A DNA stretch of 64,000 nucleotides from Roseiconus nitratireducens (GTDB lineage: Bacteria; Planctomycetota; Planctomycetia; Pirellulales; Pirellulaceae), in the NCBI RefSeq assembly GCF_008629675.1, contig NZ_VWOX01000013.1:1-64000 (forward strand). Reading direction: 5' to 3'. The first letter of the stretch is position 1, and the number at the start of each line of letters is the position of its first letter. The translations under genes were made by a program, and so were the position numbers. The notes beneath the pieces are model-generated. The model searched no databases and had not been told where the DNA came from. It saw nothing but the letters and a program-made list of their open reading frames with translations. This document shows positions 56,012 through 64,000 of this stretch, one piece after another.

Positions 56012-58570
56012 TTAGACGCCGCCTTTTACCATCCTCGCTGCTTTCAGTTTGTCGGCCAGGTAGCGCGCCGTGGCGTTGTCGTCCAAGGCCGCGATCGCTT
56101 CGGGAGGTCCCTGTCCCAGCAGGTATCCGCCTTCGGCGCCACCGGTCGGTCCCAAGTCGATGATCCAGTCACAGGCCGCCAGCAGATCAAAATCGTGCTC
56201 GATCACGACCACGGTGTTGCCCAGTTCGGTCAACTGCTGCAGCACACCCACCAACCGTTTGACGTCACTGAAGTGCAGTCCGGTGGTCGGTTCGTCCAAC
56301 AAGTACAGCGTGTTTCCGGTGGACTTGCGGGCCAGTTCGGTTCCCAACTTGATTCGTTGGGCTTCCCCGCCGCTGAGGGTGGTGCTGCTTTGTCCCAGAT
56401 GCAGATAACCGAGGCCGACGGCTTGCAGGGATTCCAATTGGCGAAGTGCCGAGGGGACGTTCTGAAAGAACTCCGCGGCTTCATCCACCGTCATCGCCAA
56501 CACGTCGGCAACGTTGGCGCCCTTGAACCGGACCTGCAGCGTTTGGCGGTTGAAACGTTTGCCACCGCAACGCGAACAGGTGACGAACAGGTCGCTCAAA
56601 AAGTTCATCGGAATTCGTTCGACTCCGTGCCCCTTGCAAAGTTCACAGCGTCCCGCGGGAGAGTTGAAGCTGAATCGGCTGGCAGAGAATCCGCGTGTCT
56701 TGGATTCTCGTGTCGACGCAAAGACCTTGCGGATTTCGTCCAGAACGCCGCTGTAGGTTGCCGGGCAAGACCGTGGGCTGCGGCCGATCGGGGTCTGGTC
56801 GATCGGGATCAGTTTGTCGATCGAATCAGCGCCGGTCAGTTTTTCAAACTGGGCTTCGGTGGTCACCCCGGTTGGCAGTTTCCGCCCGTGTTCCAGGTAG
56901 TGGGCCAGGGCGGGCAGCAGCGTGTCGACCGCCAGTGAACTCTTCCCGCTGCCAGAGACGCCGCTGATTCCGATGAAACACCCGAGCGGGAATTGGACGG
57001 TGATCGTTTTCAGGTTGTGTGTCGCGACACCGTGCAGGGTCAATGCCGGGCCCTCGGTCGGTCGGCGTTGATCGGGGACCGGGACTTCGTCTTTGCCGGC
57101 CAGGTACCTGCCGGTCAGACTGCGCGCGTTGGATTGGATTTGTTTGGGCGTGCCGCTGGCAATGATCTGGCCGCCCTGGTTGCCGGCGCCCGGGCCGACG
57201 TCGATCACGCGGTCGGCGGCGCGCATCGTCGCTTCGTCGTGTTCCACGACCACCACGGTATTGCCTTGACGTTGAAGCGTTCGCAGACACTGGATCAAAC
57301 GATCGTGGTCGGCCGGGTGCAACCCGATCGACGGTTCATCCAGTACATAGCAAACGCCGACCAGCCCGCTGCCGATGCTGGTGGCCAACCGCACGCGTTG
57401 CAACTCTCCGCCGGACAGCGACTGCGCGCCCCGATCCAGGGTCAGGTAGGAGACGCCGACGCGATCGAGAAACTGCAATCGCTTGGAAACCTCCGCGGAA
57501 ATTGGTTCGGCAACGCGGCGATGCAGGGTCGAAAGTTTGGGAGGCAGGCTGCCGATCCAGCGATCCACGTCGTTCAAAGGCATCGCGACCAGGTCAACAA
57601 TCGATCGGCCGTCGATGGTGACGCTCATCGCCTGCCGTCGCAGTCGCCCGCCCTCGCACGTGGGACAGACCCGCGTTGTTTCCCCGGCGTCGATGACGCC
57701 CAGGCCGTCACATTCCGGGCAGGCACCGTAGGGGCTGTTGAAAGAGAACGTTCTCGGTTCGATTTCTTCGATGCTGGCGCCGCACTCGATGCACGCCATC
57801 GCGGTGCTGTAGATCGTGTCCCGCCACTGGTCGTCGTCCGATTGAATGGACGCGCTGACCAAACCGTCGCCCAGCCGAAGCGCCAGCGTCAACGAGTCGG
57901 ACAGTCGACTTTCAAAGCCCTCGCGAACCACCAGCCGGTCAACGACCGCTTCGATGGTGTGGTTCTTGCGCACGGCCAACTCGGGAACTTCATCCAGCAG
58001 GTGCAGTTGTCCGTCGACGCGGACCCGTACCAATCCCGCCTGTCGGATCGTCTGGAATACTTCCCGGTGGGCGCCCTTGCGCCCACGAACCATCGGAGCC
58101 ATCAGGATCAGTTTGGCGCCTTCATCCAGTCGACACAGCGAGTCGCGAATGGCGTCCACCGATTGGCGCGAAATCGCCGCCCCGCATTCGCCGCAGTGCG
58201 GCGTTCCGACACGGGCGTACAGCAGCCGCAAGTAATCGTAAATCTCGGTCACCGTCGCGACGGTGCTTCGTGCGCTGGCCGAGCCTGGCTTTTGGTCGAT
58301 GGCCATGGTCGGCGCCAGGCCGTCGATCAGATCCACATCGGGACGCGGCAACGAATCCAGAAATTGACGCGCGTAGGCTGACAGGCTGTCGATGTATTGC
58401 CGTTGGCCTTCGGCAAACAACGTGTCGAAGGCCAGCGAGCTTTTGCCGCTGCCGGAAACCCCCGTGATCACCGTCAACGCATCGCGCGGAATGTCCACGT
58501 CGACCGATTTCAGATTGTGGACCCGCGAGCCGCGGATGCGGATAACATTGCCTGGGCGGGAACGGGGCAC
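56012..58570 (-). CDS. uvrA: UvrA excinuclease subunit lacking the insertion domain
   Basis: DNA damage recognition ATPase of nucleotide excision repair. 852 residues against about 940 in E. coli. Two ABC ATPase sites: GVSGSGKSS (37-45) and a second GVSGSGKSS near 530, signatures LSGGELQR and LSGGEAQR. The UvrB-binding domain is present ([22 protein letters not shown]). The first zinc module (CIECG and CPECDGLG) runs almost directly into [11 protein letters not shown], so the roughly 90-100-residue DNA-binding insertion domain normally between them is absent. The C-terminal zinc module CELCKGHG and CSRCGG is present. Confidence 0.93.
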   Translation of the reverse strand: MPRSRPGNVIRIRGSRVHNLKSVDVDIPRDALTVITGVSGSGKSSLAFDTLFAEGQRQYIDSLSAYARQFLDSLPRPDVDLIDGLAPTMAIDQKPGSASARSTVATVTEIYDYLRLLYARVGTPHCGECGAAISRQSVDAIRDSLCRLDEGAKLILMAPMVRGRKGAHREVFQTIRQAGLVRVRVDGQLHLLDEVPELAVRKNHTIEAVVDRLVVREGFESRLSDSLTLALRLGDGLVSASIQSDDDQWRDTIYSTAMACIECGASIEEIEPRTFSFNSPYGACPECDGLGVIDAGETTRVCPTCEGGRLRRQAMSVTIDGRSIVDLVAMPLNDVDRWIGSLPPKLSTLHRRVAEPISAEVSKRLQFLDRVGVSYLTLDRGAQSLSGGELQRVRLATSIGSGLVGVCYVLDEPSIGLHPADHDRLIQCLRTLQRQGNTVVVVEHDEATMRAADRVIDVGPGAGNQGGQIIASGTPKQIQSNARSLTGRYLAGKDEVPVPDQRRPTEGPALTLHGVATHNLKTITVQFPLGCFIGISGVSGSGKSSLAVDTLLPALAHYLEHGRKLPTGVTTEAQFEKLTGADSIDKLIPIDQTPIGRSPRSCPATYSGVLDEIRKVFASTRESKTRGFSASRFSFNSPAGRCELCKGHGVERIPMNFLSDLFVTCSRCGGKRFNRQTLQVRFKGANVADVLAMTVDEAAEFFQNVPSALRQLESLQAVGLGYLHLGQSSTTLSGGEAQRIKLGTELARKSTGNTLYLLDEPTTGLHFSDVKRLVGVLQQLTELGNTVVVIEHDFDLLAACDWIIDLGPTGGAEGGYLLGQGPPEAIAALDDNATARYLADKLKAARMVKGGV

Positions 58571-58747
58571 CGGTGCGTGGTCACCTGGAGAGAATGCGGT
58601 CGGAGGTCATTCAATCTTATCCAGGGCGGCAAACCTGGCTATCCCGGATTTGCGAAGCGGGGACGCCAGACGCCGTTGGCATCTCACACCGCACTCGCTC
58701 CCAGCGGTGCCAAACCATCGCACGGCTGCCGAAGGTTTTTCCAGAAT

Positions 58748-59785
58748 TCAGGCTGCTTTGGCCAATCGCTTCGCGACTCGGGCGGGAGGTTCGCGCCAGC
58801 GGCGGTGCAGCCACCAGTACTGCTCGACCGATCGTCCCACGGCGACCGCCAGGTTTCGGTTGTACCACTGCGTCAGGCTGGTGACCGAATCGCAATCCCC
58901 GGCCGGATCGTCCAGCGGGTCGGCCACGGCCACGCATTCCGCCTGGAATCGCATCGGTTGACCGTCGATCCGCCGATTGCATCCAACGATCATGGGGGCG
59001 TTGCTGCTCAGGGAAAACAATGCCAACGCCTTGTGGCAGGAGGCCGGAGCGCCCAGAAAATGGGTCCAGCATCCTTTCGGTCCGGCGTGTTGGTCCGCGA
59101 GGATCGCCAGCGAACCGCCGCTCGCAAGGTGCCGATCGACCTCCATCGCGCAGCCCTCTTTGTCAAGCATCCGCTGCCCCTTGGCCCCTCGGAACCGCTG
59201 GACCCAGTCATTCAAGAACGGGTTGTCCAATCGCCGAGCGATGGTGGTCGTTTCACAACCCATCAGTCCGAAAGCGTAGTTGCTGATTTCGAAATTGCCG
59301 AAGTGTCCGGTGACCAGCACGGCGGGTCGGTCGTCCAAACACCGCCGCAAGATCTCACGATTGTTCTTGAATCGAAGGTACTGGCTCCAGTTCGTCAGGT
59401 GCAGCCGGCGTTGTGCCCAGGCAATCTCGCAAACCATCAGCATCAGGTGGTGCCACATGGCCAATTCAATCCGCCGCCGGTCCCGGTCCGTCGCCAGCGG
59501 AAAAACCAGCTTCAGGTTCTGCTCGGTCGTCTGTTGCCGAATCTTCAAACGCCCGACCACCAGGTTGGCCAGCATGCGGCACAGCGTGTCACCCATGTCC
59601 AGGGGCATCGTTTGAATCACGGCCACGCCCATCCTGACCACCAGGTAGCTGGCGAAATCGGATCCCGTGCGGCGCAGCGATGCGACTCGCTGGGACGCCT
59701 GGGCGGTCCAACTTGGGCGGGGAAATCTTTGAATCCGGGGCGTGGACACGGTCGGAGATCGTCGGGACGAGAATCGGCGGGGCAC
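58748..59785 (-). CDS. LpxL/HtrB-type lipid acyltransferase
   Basis: 345 residues. The lysophospholipid/lipid A acyltransferase signature GHFGNFE is present, followed by ILADQHAGPKG. A short hydrophobic stretch (about 42-60) near the N-terminus anchors it in the inner membrane. It adds a secondary acyl chain to lipid A or a related lipid. Planctomycetes do encode lipid A genes. A Pro/Arg/Ser-rich lead of about 30 residues makes the start uncertain. Confidence 0.86.
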   Translation of the reverse strand: MPRRFSSRRSPTVSTPRIQRFPRPSWTAQASQRVASLRRTGSDFASYLVVRMGVAVIQTMPLDMGDTLCRMLANLVVGRLKIRQQTTEQNLKLVFPLATDRDRRRIELAMWHHLMLMVCEIAWAQRRLHLTNWSQYLRFKNNREILRRCLDDRPAVLVTGHFGNFEISNYAFGLMGCETTTIARRLDNPFLNDWVQRFRGAKGQRMLDKEGCAMEVDRHLASGGSLAILADQHAGPKGCWTHFLGAPASCHKALALFSLSSNAPMIVGCNRRIDGQPMRFQAECVAVADPLDDPAGDCDSVTSLTQWYNRNLAVAVGRSVEQYWWLHRRWREPPARVAKRLAKAA

Positions 59786-60242
59786 GGTTGGAATCGGAGC
59801 GCGGAGTATTTCAGAAGGGGCGGGTCCGGTTCCAGGGAGATTTTCCGGTCGTCCGACCGCCCGGTTCCGTTTCGCGTCAGTGGGATGAGAGGGATCAGGC
59901 GGCCTGGGGAAGGGCGACTTGGGCAGGGACGACGTGCGGAGGGGCGACGTGGGAAGCGGGCTGCGTTGCTGCGGGTTTCAGGGCAGGACCCTGGCAATCA
60001 CAATTTGGGGATCCGATGGGCGGTTTTTTGGCAAACGCCGGCTGGAATCTGCGCACCGGCGGTTGTTGGATCGTCGGGCGATTGCGAACATGCCGCCCTC
60101 GCGTTTTGAAACGAGCCTGATTCCGACGCCGCGACTCGACCCGGATCCACACGAGAAACCTCCCCGAGCCTCGTCCGGTCCAGCTCGTCGGCTGGCCGTT
60201 TTCCGTTATTTCGGACCTTTTGACGCTGTTTTTAGATCGCCC
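59786..60242. other. 457 bp without a supportable gene
   Basis: Divergent region between the acyltransferase and glmU. A G-rich segment at about 59910-59965 contains repeated GGGCGAC-like words. A long minus-strand frame crosses it but has no domain. Confidence 0.5.
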
Positions 60243-61055
60243 ATGAGCTCCTCTTCCCAAACGGGACCGGCCGACGCGGATCCCCATGGCACCGCTCCCT
60301 CCCAGGCGGGGCCCTGCGCGGTGGTGTTGGCCGCCGGCAAAGGCACCCGGATGAAAAGCGACCTGCCCAAAGTACTGTGCCCGGTGGTCGACAGACCGAT
60401 GATCCACTTTGTGATCGACGCTTTGGAAAAGGCTGGGATCAAGCGGCAGATTGTCGTGGTGGGCTACCGGGCCGACGACGTGCGGGCGGAATTGGAGACC
60501 CGGCCGAATCATGGGATCGAATTTGTGGTGCAGCACGAACAGCTTGGGACCGGGCACGCCGTGCAGTGCTGTCGCGATCAGCTTGCGACGCAGACCGGTC
60601 CGACGGTGGTCGTCGCCGGTGATTCGCCGCTGATCCAGCCGTCCAGCCTGACGACATTGTTGGAGCATTTTGCCAGCCACCAGCCGTCCTTGTTGCTGGG
60701 AACACTGAAGAAAGACGATCCGTCCGGCTTGGGGCGGGTCGTGCGAGACTCCGAGGGCGCGTTCATGGGGATCGTGGAACAAAAGGACGCCACGCCCGAA
60801 CAATTGCAGATCAAGGAGGTCAATATGAGCACCTACCTGTTCCGCACCCGGGACCTGTTGAATGCGCTCGCCATGTTGAACAACGACAACGCCCAGTCGG
60901 AATACTACCTGACCGACTGTGCCCGTTTGTTACGTGAAAGTGGTCGTCCCGTCGAAGCGGTGCCGGCGCTGCAAGCGTGTGAAGCCTTGTCGATCAACAA
61001 TCCGCAAGAGTTGGAACTGGTCGACCAAAAGATGCGGGCGATGGGTTATGCGTGA
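60243..61055 (+). CDS. glmU: GlmU-type UDP-GlcNAc pyrophosphorylase without acetyltransferase domain
   Basis: 270 residues from the ATG at 60243. The uridylyltransferase signature LAAGKGTRMKSDLPKVL is near residue 24. VQHEQLGTGHAVQC, AGDSPLI and EYYLTD match the GlmU N-terminal domain. Bacterial GlmU is usually about 450 residues with a C-terminal left-handed beta-helix acetyltransferase; that half is missing here and the stop falls where the domain would begin. A separate enzyme must acetylate glucosamine-1-phosphate. The last 8 nt overlap prs. Confidence 0.9.
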   Translation: MSSSSQTGPADADPHGTAPSQAGPCAVVLAAGKGTRMKSDLPKVLCPVVDRPMIHFVIDALEKAGIKRQIVVVGYRADDVRAELETRPNHGIEFVVQHEQLGTGHAVQCCRDQLATQTGPTVVVAGDSPLIQPSSLTTLLEHFASHQPSLLLGTLKKDDPSGLGRVVRDSEGAFMGIVEQKDATPEQLQIKEVNMSTYLFRTRDLLNALAMLNNDNAQSEYYLTDCARLLRESGRPVEAVPALQACEALSINNPQELELVDQKMRAMGYA

Positions 61056-61998
61056 ACTGAAGATCTTTAGCGGCCGAGCAAACCCGGAATTGGCGACCAA
61101 GATTTGCCGCCATTTGCACCTGGAGCCCGCCGCGATTTCGCTGGGCAAGTTCCCCGACGGTGAAAACTACTGCAAGCTGGACGAAGACGTCCGAGGACGC
61201 GACGTCTTCCTGGTGCAGCCGACCTGCCCACCGGTCAACGACAACTTGTTCGAGTTGTTGGTGATGATCGATTGTTGCAAACGAGCCAGCGCCGAACGGG
61301 TCACCGCGGTGATTCCCTACTACGGGTATGCCCGTCAGGATCGCAAGGACGAGGGTCGCGTTCCGATCACCGCCAAGATGGTTTCCAACCTGATTGTGCG
61401 TGCGGGAGCCGATCGCGTGTTGACGATGGATTTGCACGCTGCCCAGATCCAGGGGTTCTTCGACGTCCCGGTCGATCACCTGTATGCCGCGCCGGTGCTG
61501 AACGAGTACTTCAGCAACCGCGGACTGATCGATGACAAGATCGTGGTCGTGAGCCCCGACGAAGGCAGCATCAAACGGGCCCTGGGACACGGCAAGCGGT
61601 TGGGCGGTCGTTTGGCGATCGTCGACAAGCGTCGCACCAGCGCCACCGAAGTCCGGCAGAGCACGATCATCGGCGGGCCAGTCGAGGGCAAGGTTGCATT
61701 GATGTTCGACGACATGATCAGCACAGCCGGATCCATTTGCGGAGCCGCCAAATTGGTTCACGAGGCCGGTGCGGCGGAAATTCACATCGCATGCACCCAC
61801 GGCGTGCTGTGCGGCCCGGCGATCGATCGCTTGCGTGACGCTCCGGTCGACAGCATCGTGGTCACCGACACGATCCCCGTGCCCGGCGACAAGATGTTGC
61901 CCAAGATGGTCCAGTTGTCCGTCGCACCGTTGTTGGCCGAAGCGATCAAACGGATCCACCACGATCAGTCGATCAGCGAACTGTTTCGCGAGCGATAG
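61048..61998 (+). CDS. prs: Ribose-phosphate pyrophosphokinase
   Basis: Makes PRPP from ribose-5-phosphate and ATP. 316 residues, ordinary length. Conserved regions: IFSGRANPELA, SLGKFPDGE, YYGYARQDRK, DLHAAQIQGFFD, and the PRPP loop DDMISTAGS. glmU-prs is a common gene order. Start overlaps the glmU stop by 8 nt, so they are translated together. Confidence 0.97.
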   Translation: MRELKIFSGRANPELATKICRHLHLEPAAISLGKFPDGENYCKLDEDVRGRDVFLVQPTCPPVNDNLFELLVMIDCCKRASAERVTAVIPYYGYARQDRKDEGRVPITAKMVSNLIVRAGADRVLTMDLHAAQIQGFFDVPVDHLYAAPVLNEYFSNRGLIDDKIVVVSPDEGSIKRALGHGKRLGGRLAIVDKRRTSATEVRQSTIIGGPVEGKVALMFDDMISTAGSICGAAKLVHEAGAAEIHIACTHGVLCGPAIDRLRDAPVDSIVVTDTIPVPGDKMLPKMVQLSVAPLLAEAIKRIHHDQSISELFRER

Positions 61999-62321
61999 GG
62001 ACGTTGGTCAATCGATCCATCGATCGATGTCCTGCGTTCTTCGCTTTCCCCTGCCGCAAGGAGGTCGCGCAGCTGTGCATCACCCTCCCGCTTGCGGGAG
62101 GGTCGCGGAGGAGCCCCGCGACGACGCGGTGAGGGTGATTGCAGGGGCCATGCGTCGTTGCCATTTGCTTCCGGTTCTGCCCTCCCCGGAGTCTCGTGCC
62201 TCGCCTCCGACCCTCCCGCAAGCGGGAGGGTGAAGTGGTGGAACACGTCGTCGCTGGTCACAAATTCTGGCTGGATGATCCAGCGAGGCTCTGTCCGAAA
62301 AGTCGGCCGAGCACATGGGCG
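61999..62321. other. 323 bp between convergent prs and purF
   Basis: No gene. About half is the MITE-like element at 62080-62234. Confidence 0.6.
62080..62234 (-). repeat. MITE-like element (family B), copy 2
   Basis: 155 bp with ends TCACCCTCCCGCTTGCGGGA and a matching inverted copy ending GGGAGGGTGAA. It is the reverse complement of copy 1 at 7395-7541 over the outer 50 bp at each side; the centre differs. No coding potential. Confidence 0.78.
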
Positions 62322-63944
62322 TCAGGAAACGCTTTGCGGTCCCAGAGATGCCGCCAGTTGCTCGTAGGTGCGGCTGGAATCGGTATCCCGTCCGCGGTTG
62401 TCCAAGGCGATCTGGTACAGATGCTGGCCGCAGCTGGTCGGGTACTTACCCGTCACGCAGGCCTGGCACAGACTTTCCGCGGGCAAATCGATCGCCCGCG
62501 CGATCGCTTCGACGGGAAGGTAGCGTAGCGAGTCGGCTCCCAGATCGTCCGCGAGCCGTTGCTGGGCGTCGTCGCTCAATTCGCCTTCGACACCGAAGTA
62601 CTTCGGACCGATCAACTGATCGATGGTGCTCATGTCGATCCCGTAGAAGCAGGGAGCGACGATCGGGGGACAAGCCACTCGAACGTGGATTTCGCGCGCA
62701 CCGCCGACCTGGCGGATGCGGTCGAGCAACACGTTCATGGTGGTGCTGCGAACGATCGAGTCTTCGACCAGGATCACGCGTTTGTCTTTCATCACCTCGC
62801 GCAGCGGAGTGTACTTGGTGGCCGCCTTGGCTTTGCGTGCCCGTCCGCCTTCGATGAAGGTGCGTCCCGCGTAGCGGTTCCGGATCAGGCCCTCACGACA
62901 AGGGATCGACAACTCGTAGGCCATGGCGTCTGCGGCGGCTTTGCTGGTGTCCGGGACGGGGACGATGATGGTGTCCGGGTCGTCCAACGGAACGCGTCCC
63001 AGCCGGCGTTCGACCTCGGCCAGCTCTTCCCCCAGCCGCGTCCGGCTCAGGTACACGCCGCGGTCATCCAGCGTGCTGGCGACGTTGGCAAAGTAAATCC
63101 ATTCGAAGAAGCAGTGTTTGGGTTTGGCGGTTTCGGCAAACTGCTCGATCCGCAGTCCGTCTTCCGGGTTGATCACGATCGCGTGACCGGGCGGCAGCGA
63201 TTTGATCTGGTCGTTGTCAAATCCGAGGTTCAGCAGCGCCACGCTTTCGCTGGCGGCGGCGAACAGGGGACCTTCGTGCACGTAGCACATCGGCTTGATG
63301 CCCAGCGGGTCGCGGGCAACGATCATTTCGCCTTCGGCGGTCAGCAAGGCGATGGAGTAGGCGCCGTCAAAATTTGCCGCGACTTGTCGCAGCACATCGA
63401 TCCATTCGATTCGTTCGGTCGAATGGCTGAGCACGCGCCCCATCTCATGCAGGATGATCTCGGTGTCGGTGTCCAACGCCAGGTGATGGTCCCCGTCGGC
63501 CAGCAGCCGTTCCTTCAGCACCCCGTAGTTGGCTAGCTGGCCGTTGAAACAGAAGCTGAACCACTTGCGTTTGTGGATGTGCGCGCGTTCAAACGGTTGC
63601 GCGTAGCTGCGGTCGTCCTGTCCGCAGGTGGCGTAGCGGACGTGCCCGATGGCGGCCCGGCCCGCCAGGTGCTTCATCAGCGATTCGCACTTGGCACGAT
63701 GGTTCAGACGGAAAACCTCGGTGACCGTGCCGACATCCTTGAGCGTGTGCAACAGCTGCGGTCGATCCGGGTTGTAAGTGGTCATCCCGGCCGCCAGTTG
63801 GCCGCGGTTCTGGATGTCCAGCAACATTCGGGGCAACAGGCGTGAGATTTGCCGCGGCCCCTCATCGGTGCACACCGGGCTGCGTCCGCGGCCGGACAAG
63901 TGGTAGATGGCCGCGACGCCACACTCGTGATGCAACTCGCTCAT
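62322..63944 (-). CDS. purF: Amidophosphoribosyltransferase
   Basis: First step of purine synthesis, converting PRPP and glutamine to phosphoribosylamine. 540 residues, a little longer than usual. The glutaminase Cys is at position 8 ([12 protein letters not shown]), implying a 7-residue propeptide as in the Bacillus type rather than Met-Cys. [28 protein letters not shown] are glutaminase motifs; the PRPP loop is [20 protein letters not shown] and other Cys near the C-terminus may hold an Fe-S cluster as in Bacillus PurF, but this is not certain. Confidence 0.96.
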   Translation of the reverse strand: MSELHHECGVAAIYHLSGRGRSPVCTDEGPRQISRLLPRMLLDIQNRGQLAAGMTTYNPDRPQLLHTLKDVGTVTEVFRLNHRAKCESLMKHLAGRAAIGHVRYATCGQDDRSYAQPFERAHIHKRKWFSFCFNGQLANYGVLKERLLADGDHHLALDTDTEIILHEMGRVLSHSTERIEWIDVLRQVAANFDGAYSIALLTAEGEMIVARDPLGIKPMCYVHEGPLFAAASESVALLNLGFDNDQIKSLPPGHAIVINPEDGLRIEQFAETAKPKHCFFEWIYFANVASTLDDRGVYLSRTRLGEELAEVERRLGRVPLDDPDTIIVPVPDTSKAAADAMAYELSIPCREGLIRNRYAGRTFIEGGRARKAKAATKYTPLREVMKDKRVILVEDSIVRSTTMNVLLDRIRQVGGAREIHVRVACPPIVAPCFYGIDMSTIDQLIGPKYFGVEGELSDDAQQRLADDLGADSLRYLPVEAIARAIDLPAESLCQACVTGKYPTSCGQHLYQIALDNRGRDTDSSRTYEQLAASLGPQSVS

Positions 63945-64000
63945 ACCGAATTTTGCTCGTCAATCGTTTGGGGGATGACACAACGGGGGCCGACCGCCGT

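Noticed and set aside
56012-58570. Calling the UvrA a UvrA2-type protein
   Set aside because: UvrA2 proteins lack the UvrB-binding domain, whereas that domain is present here and the insertion domain is missing.
59895-60803. 302-residue minus-strand open frame crossing the glmU 5' end
   Set aside because: It overlaps the glmU catalytic region, is Arg/Gln/Pro-rich and has no domain or Shine-Dalgarno support.

Overview
The window looks like a chromosomal segment of a marine-type planctomycete, most likely Pirellulaceae (Rhodopirellula and relatives). This is inferred from content, not from a marker gene. The DNA is GC-rich. It has many secreted proteins of planctomycete style, a DUF1559-type protein, zinc-ribbon/GYF_2 and BatA/VWA/MoxR proteins, a type III polyketide synthase, and at least four families of short palindromic repeats between genes.

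Layout. 1-3731: visibly AT-richer integration module with a partial gene running off the left edge, a 76-aa protein and two tandem large serine recombinases, ending inside the 3' end of a tRNA-Pro(CGG) gene. 4241-4591: glycine-rich RRM protein with its own terminator. 5296-10624: Mn/Zn ABC importer (TroABCD type); both permeases carry a DtxR/MntR-like C-terminal half, and a 147-bp inverted-repeat element splits the operon. 10970-13468: HAMP-like membrane protein plus TadE/TadG/TadE pseudopilin cluster. 13652-17799: zinc-ribbon/GYF_2 protein, secreted protein, membrane P-loop ATPase coupled to a CPBP protease. 18155-23063: type III PKS, a 29-aa ribosomal-type peptide, rhomboid protease, exported redoxin, and CbiE/CbiT fusion (CobL). 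23282-25377: YceH and dihydroorotase. 25569-32433: exported proteins, including a three-gene lipoprotein group with Cys-rich motifs, and a conserved protein of unknown function.

47881 down to 32580 on the minus strand: nine genes, nearly all with overlapping stop/start codons. The order is MoxR ATPase, DUF58, BatA/VWA membrane protein, VWA/glutaminase-like membrane protein, DUF4175-like protein, two exported LTxxQ-type helical proteins, an exported alpha/alpha-toroid protein, and a 992-residue exported protein of repeated beta modules ending in a thioredoxin domain. It reads as one translationally coupled envelope system and is the strongest candidate in the window for an uncharacterised system.

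48139-64000: DUF1559-type protein, phytoene-desaturase-like flavoprotein, Tat-exported TIM-barrel protein, exported MsrA, thioesterase, a UvrA lacking its insertion domain, LpxL-type acyltransferase, a one-domain GlmU overlapping prs, and purF. The last two genes link PRPP synthesis to its use in purine synthesis.
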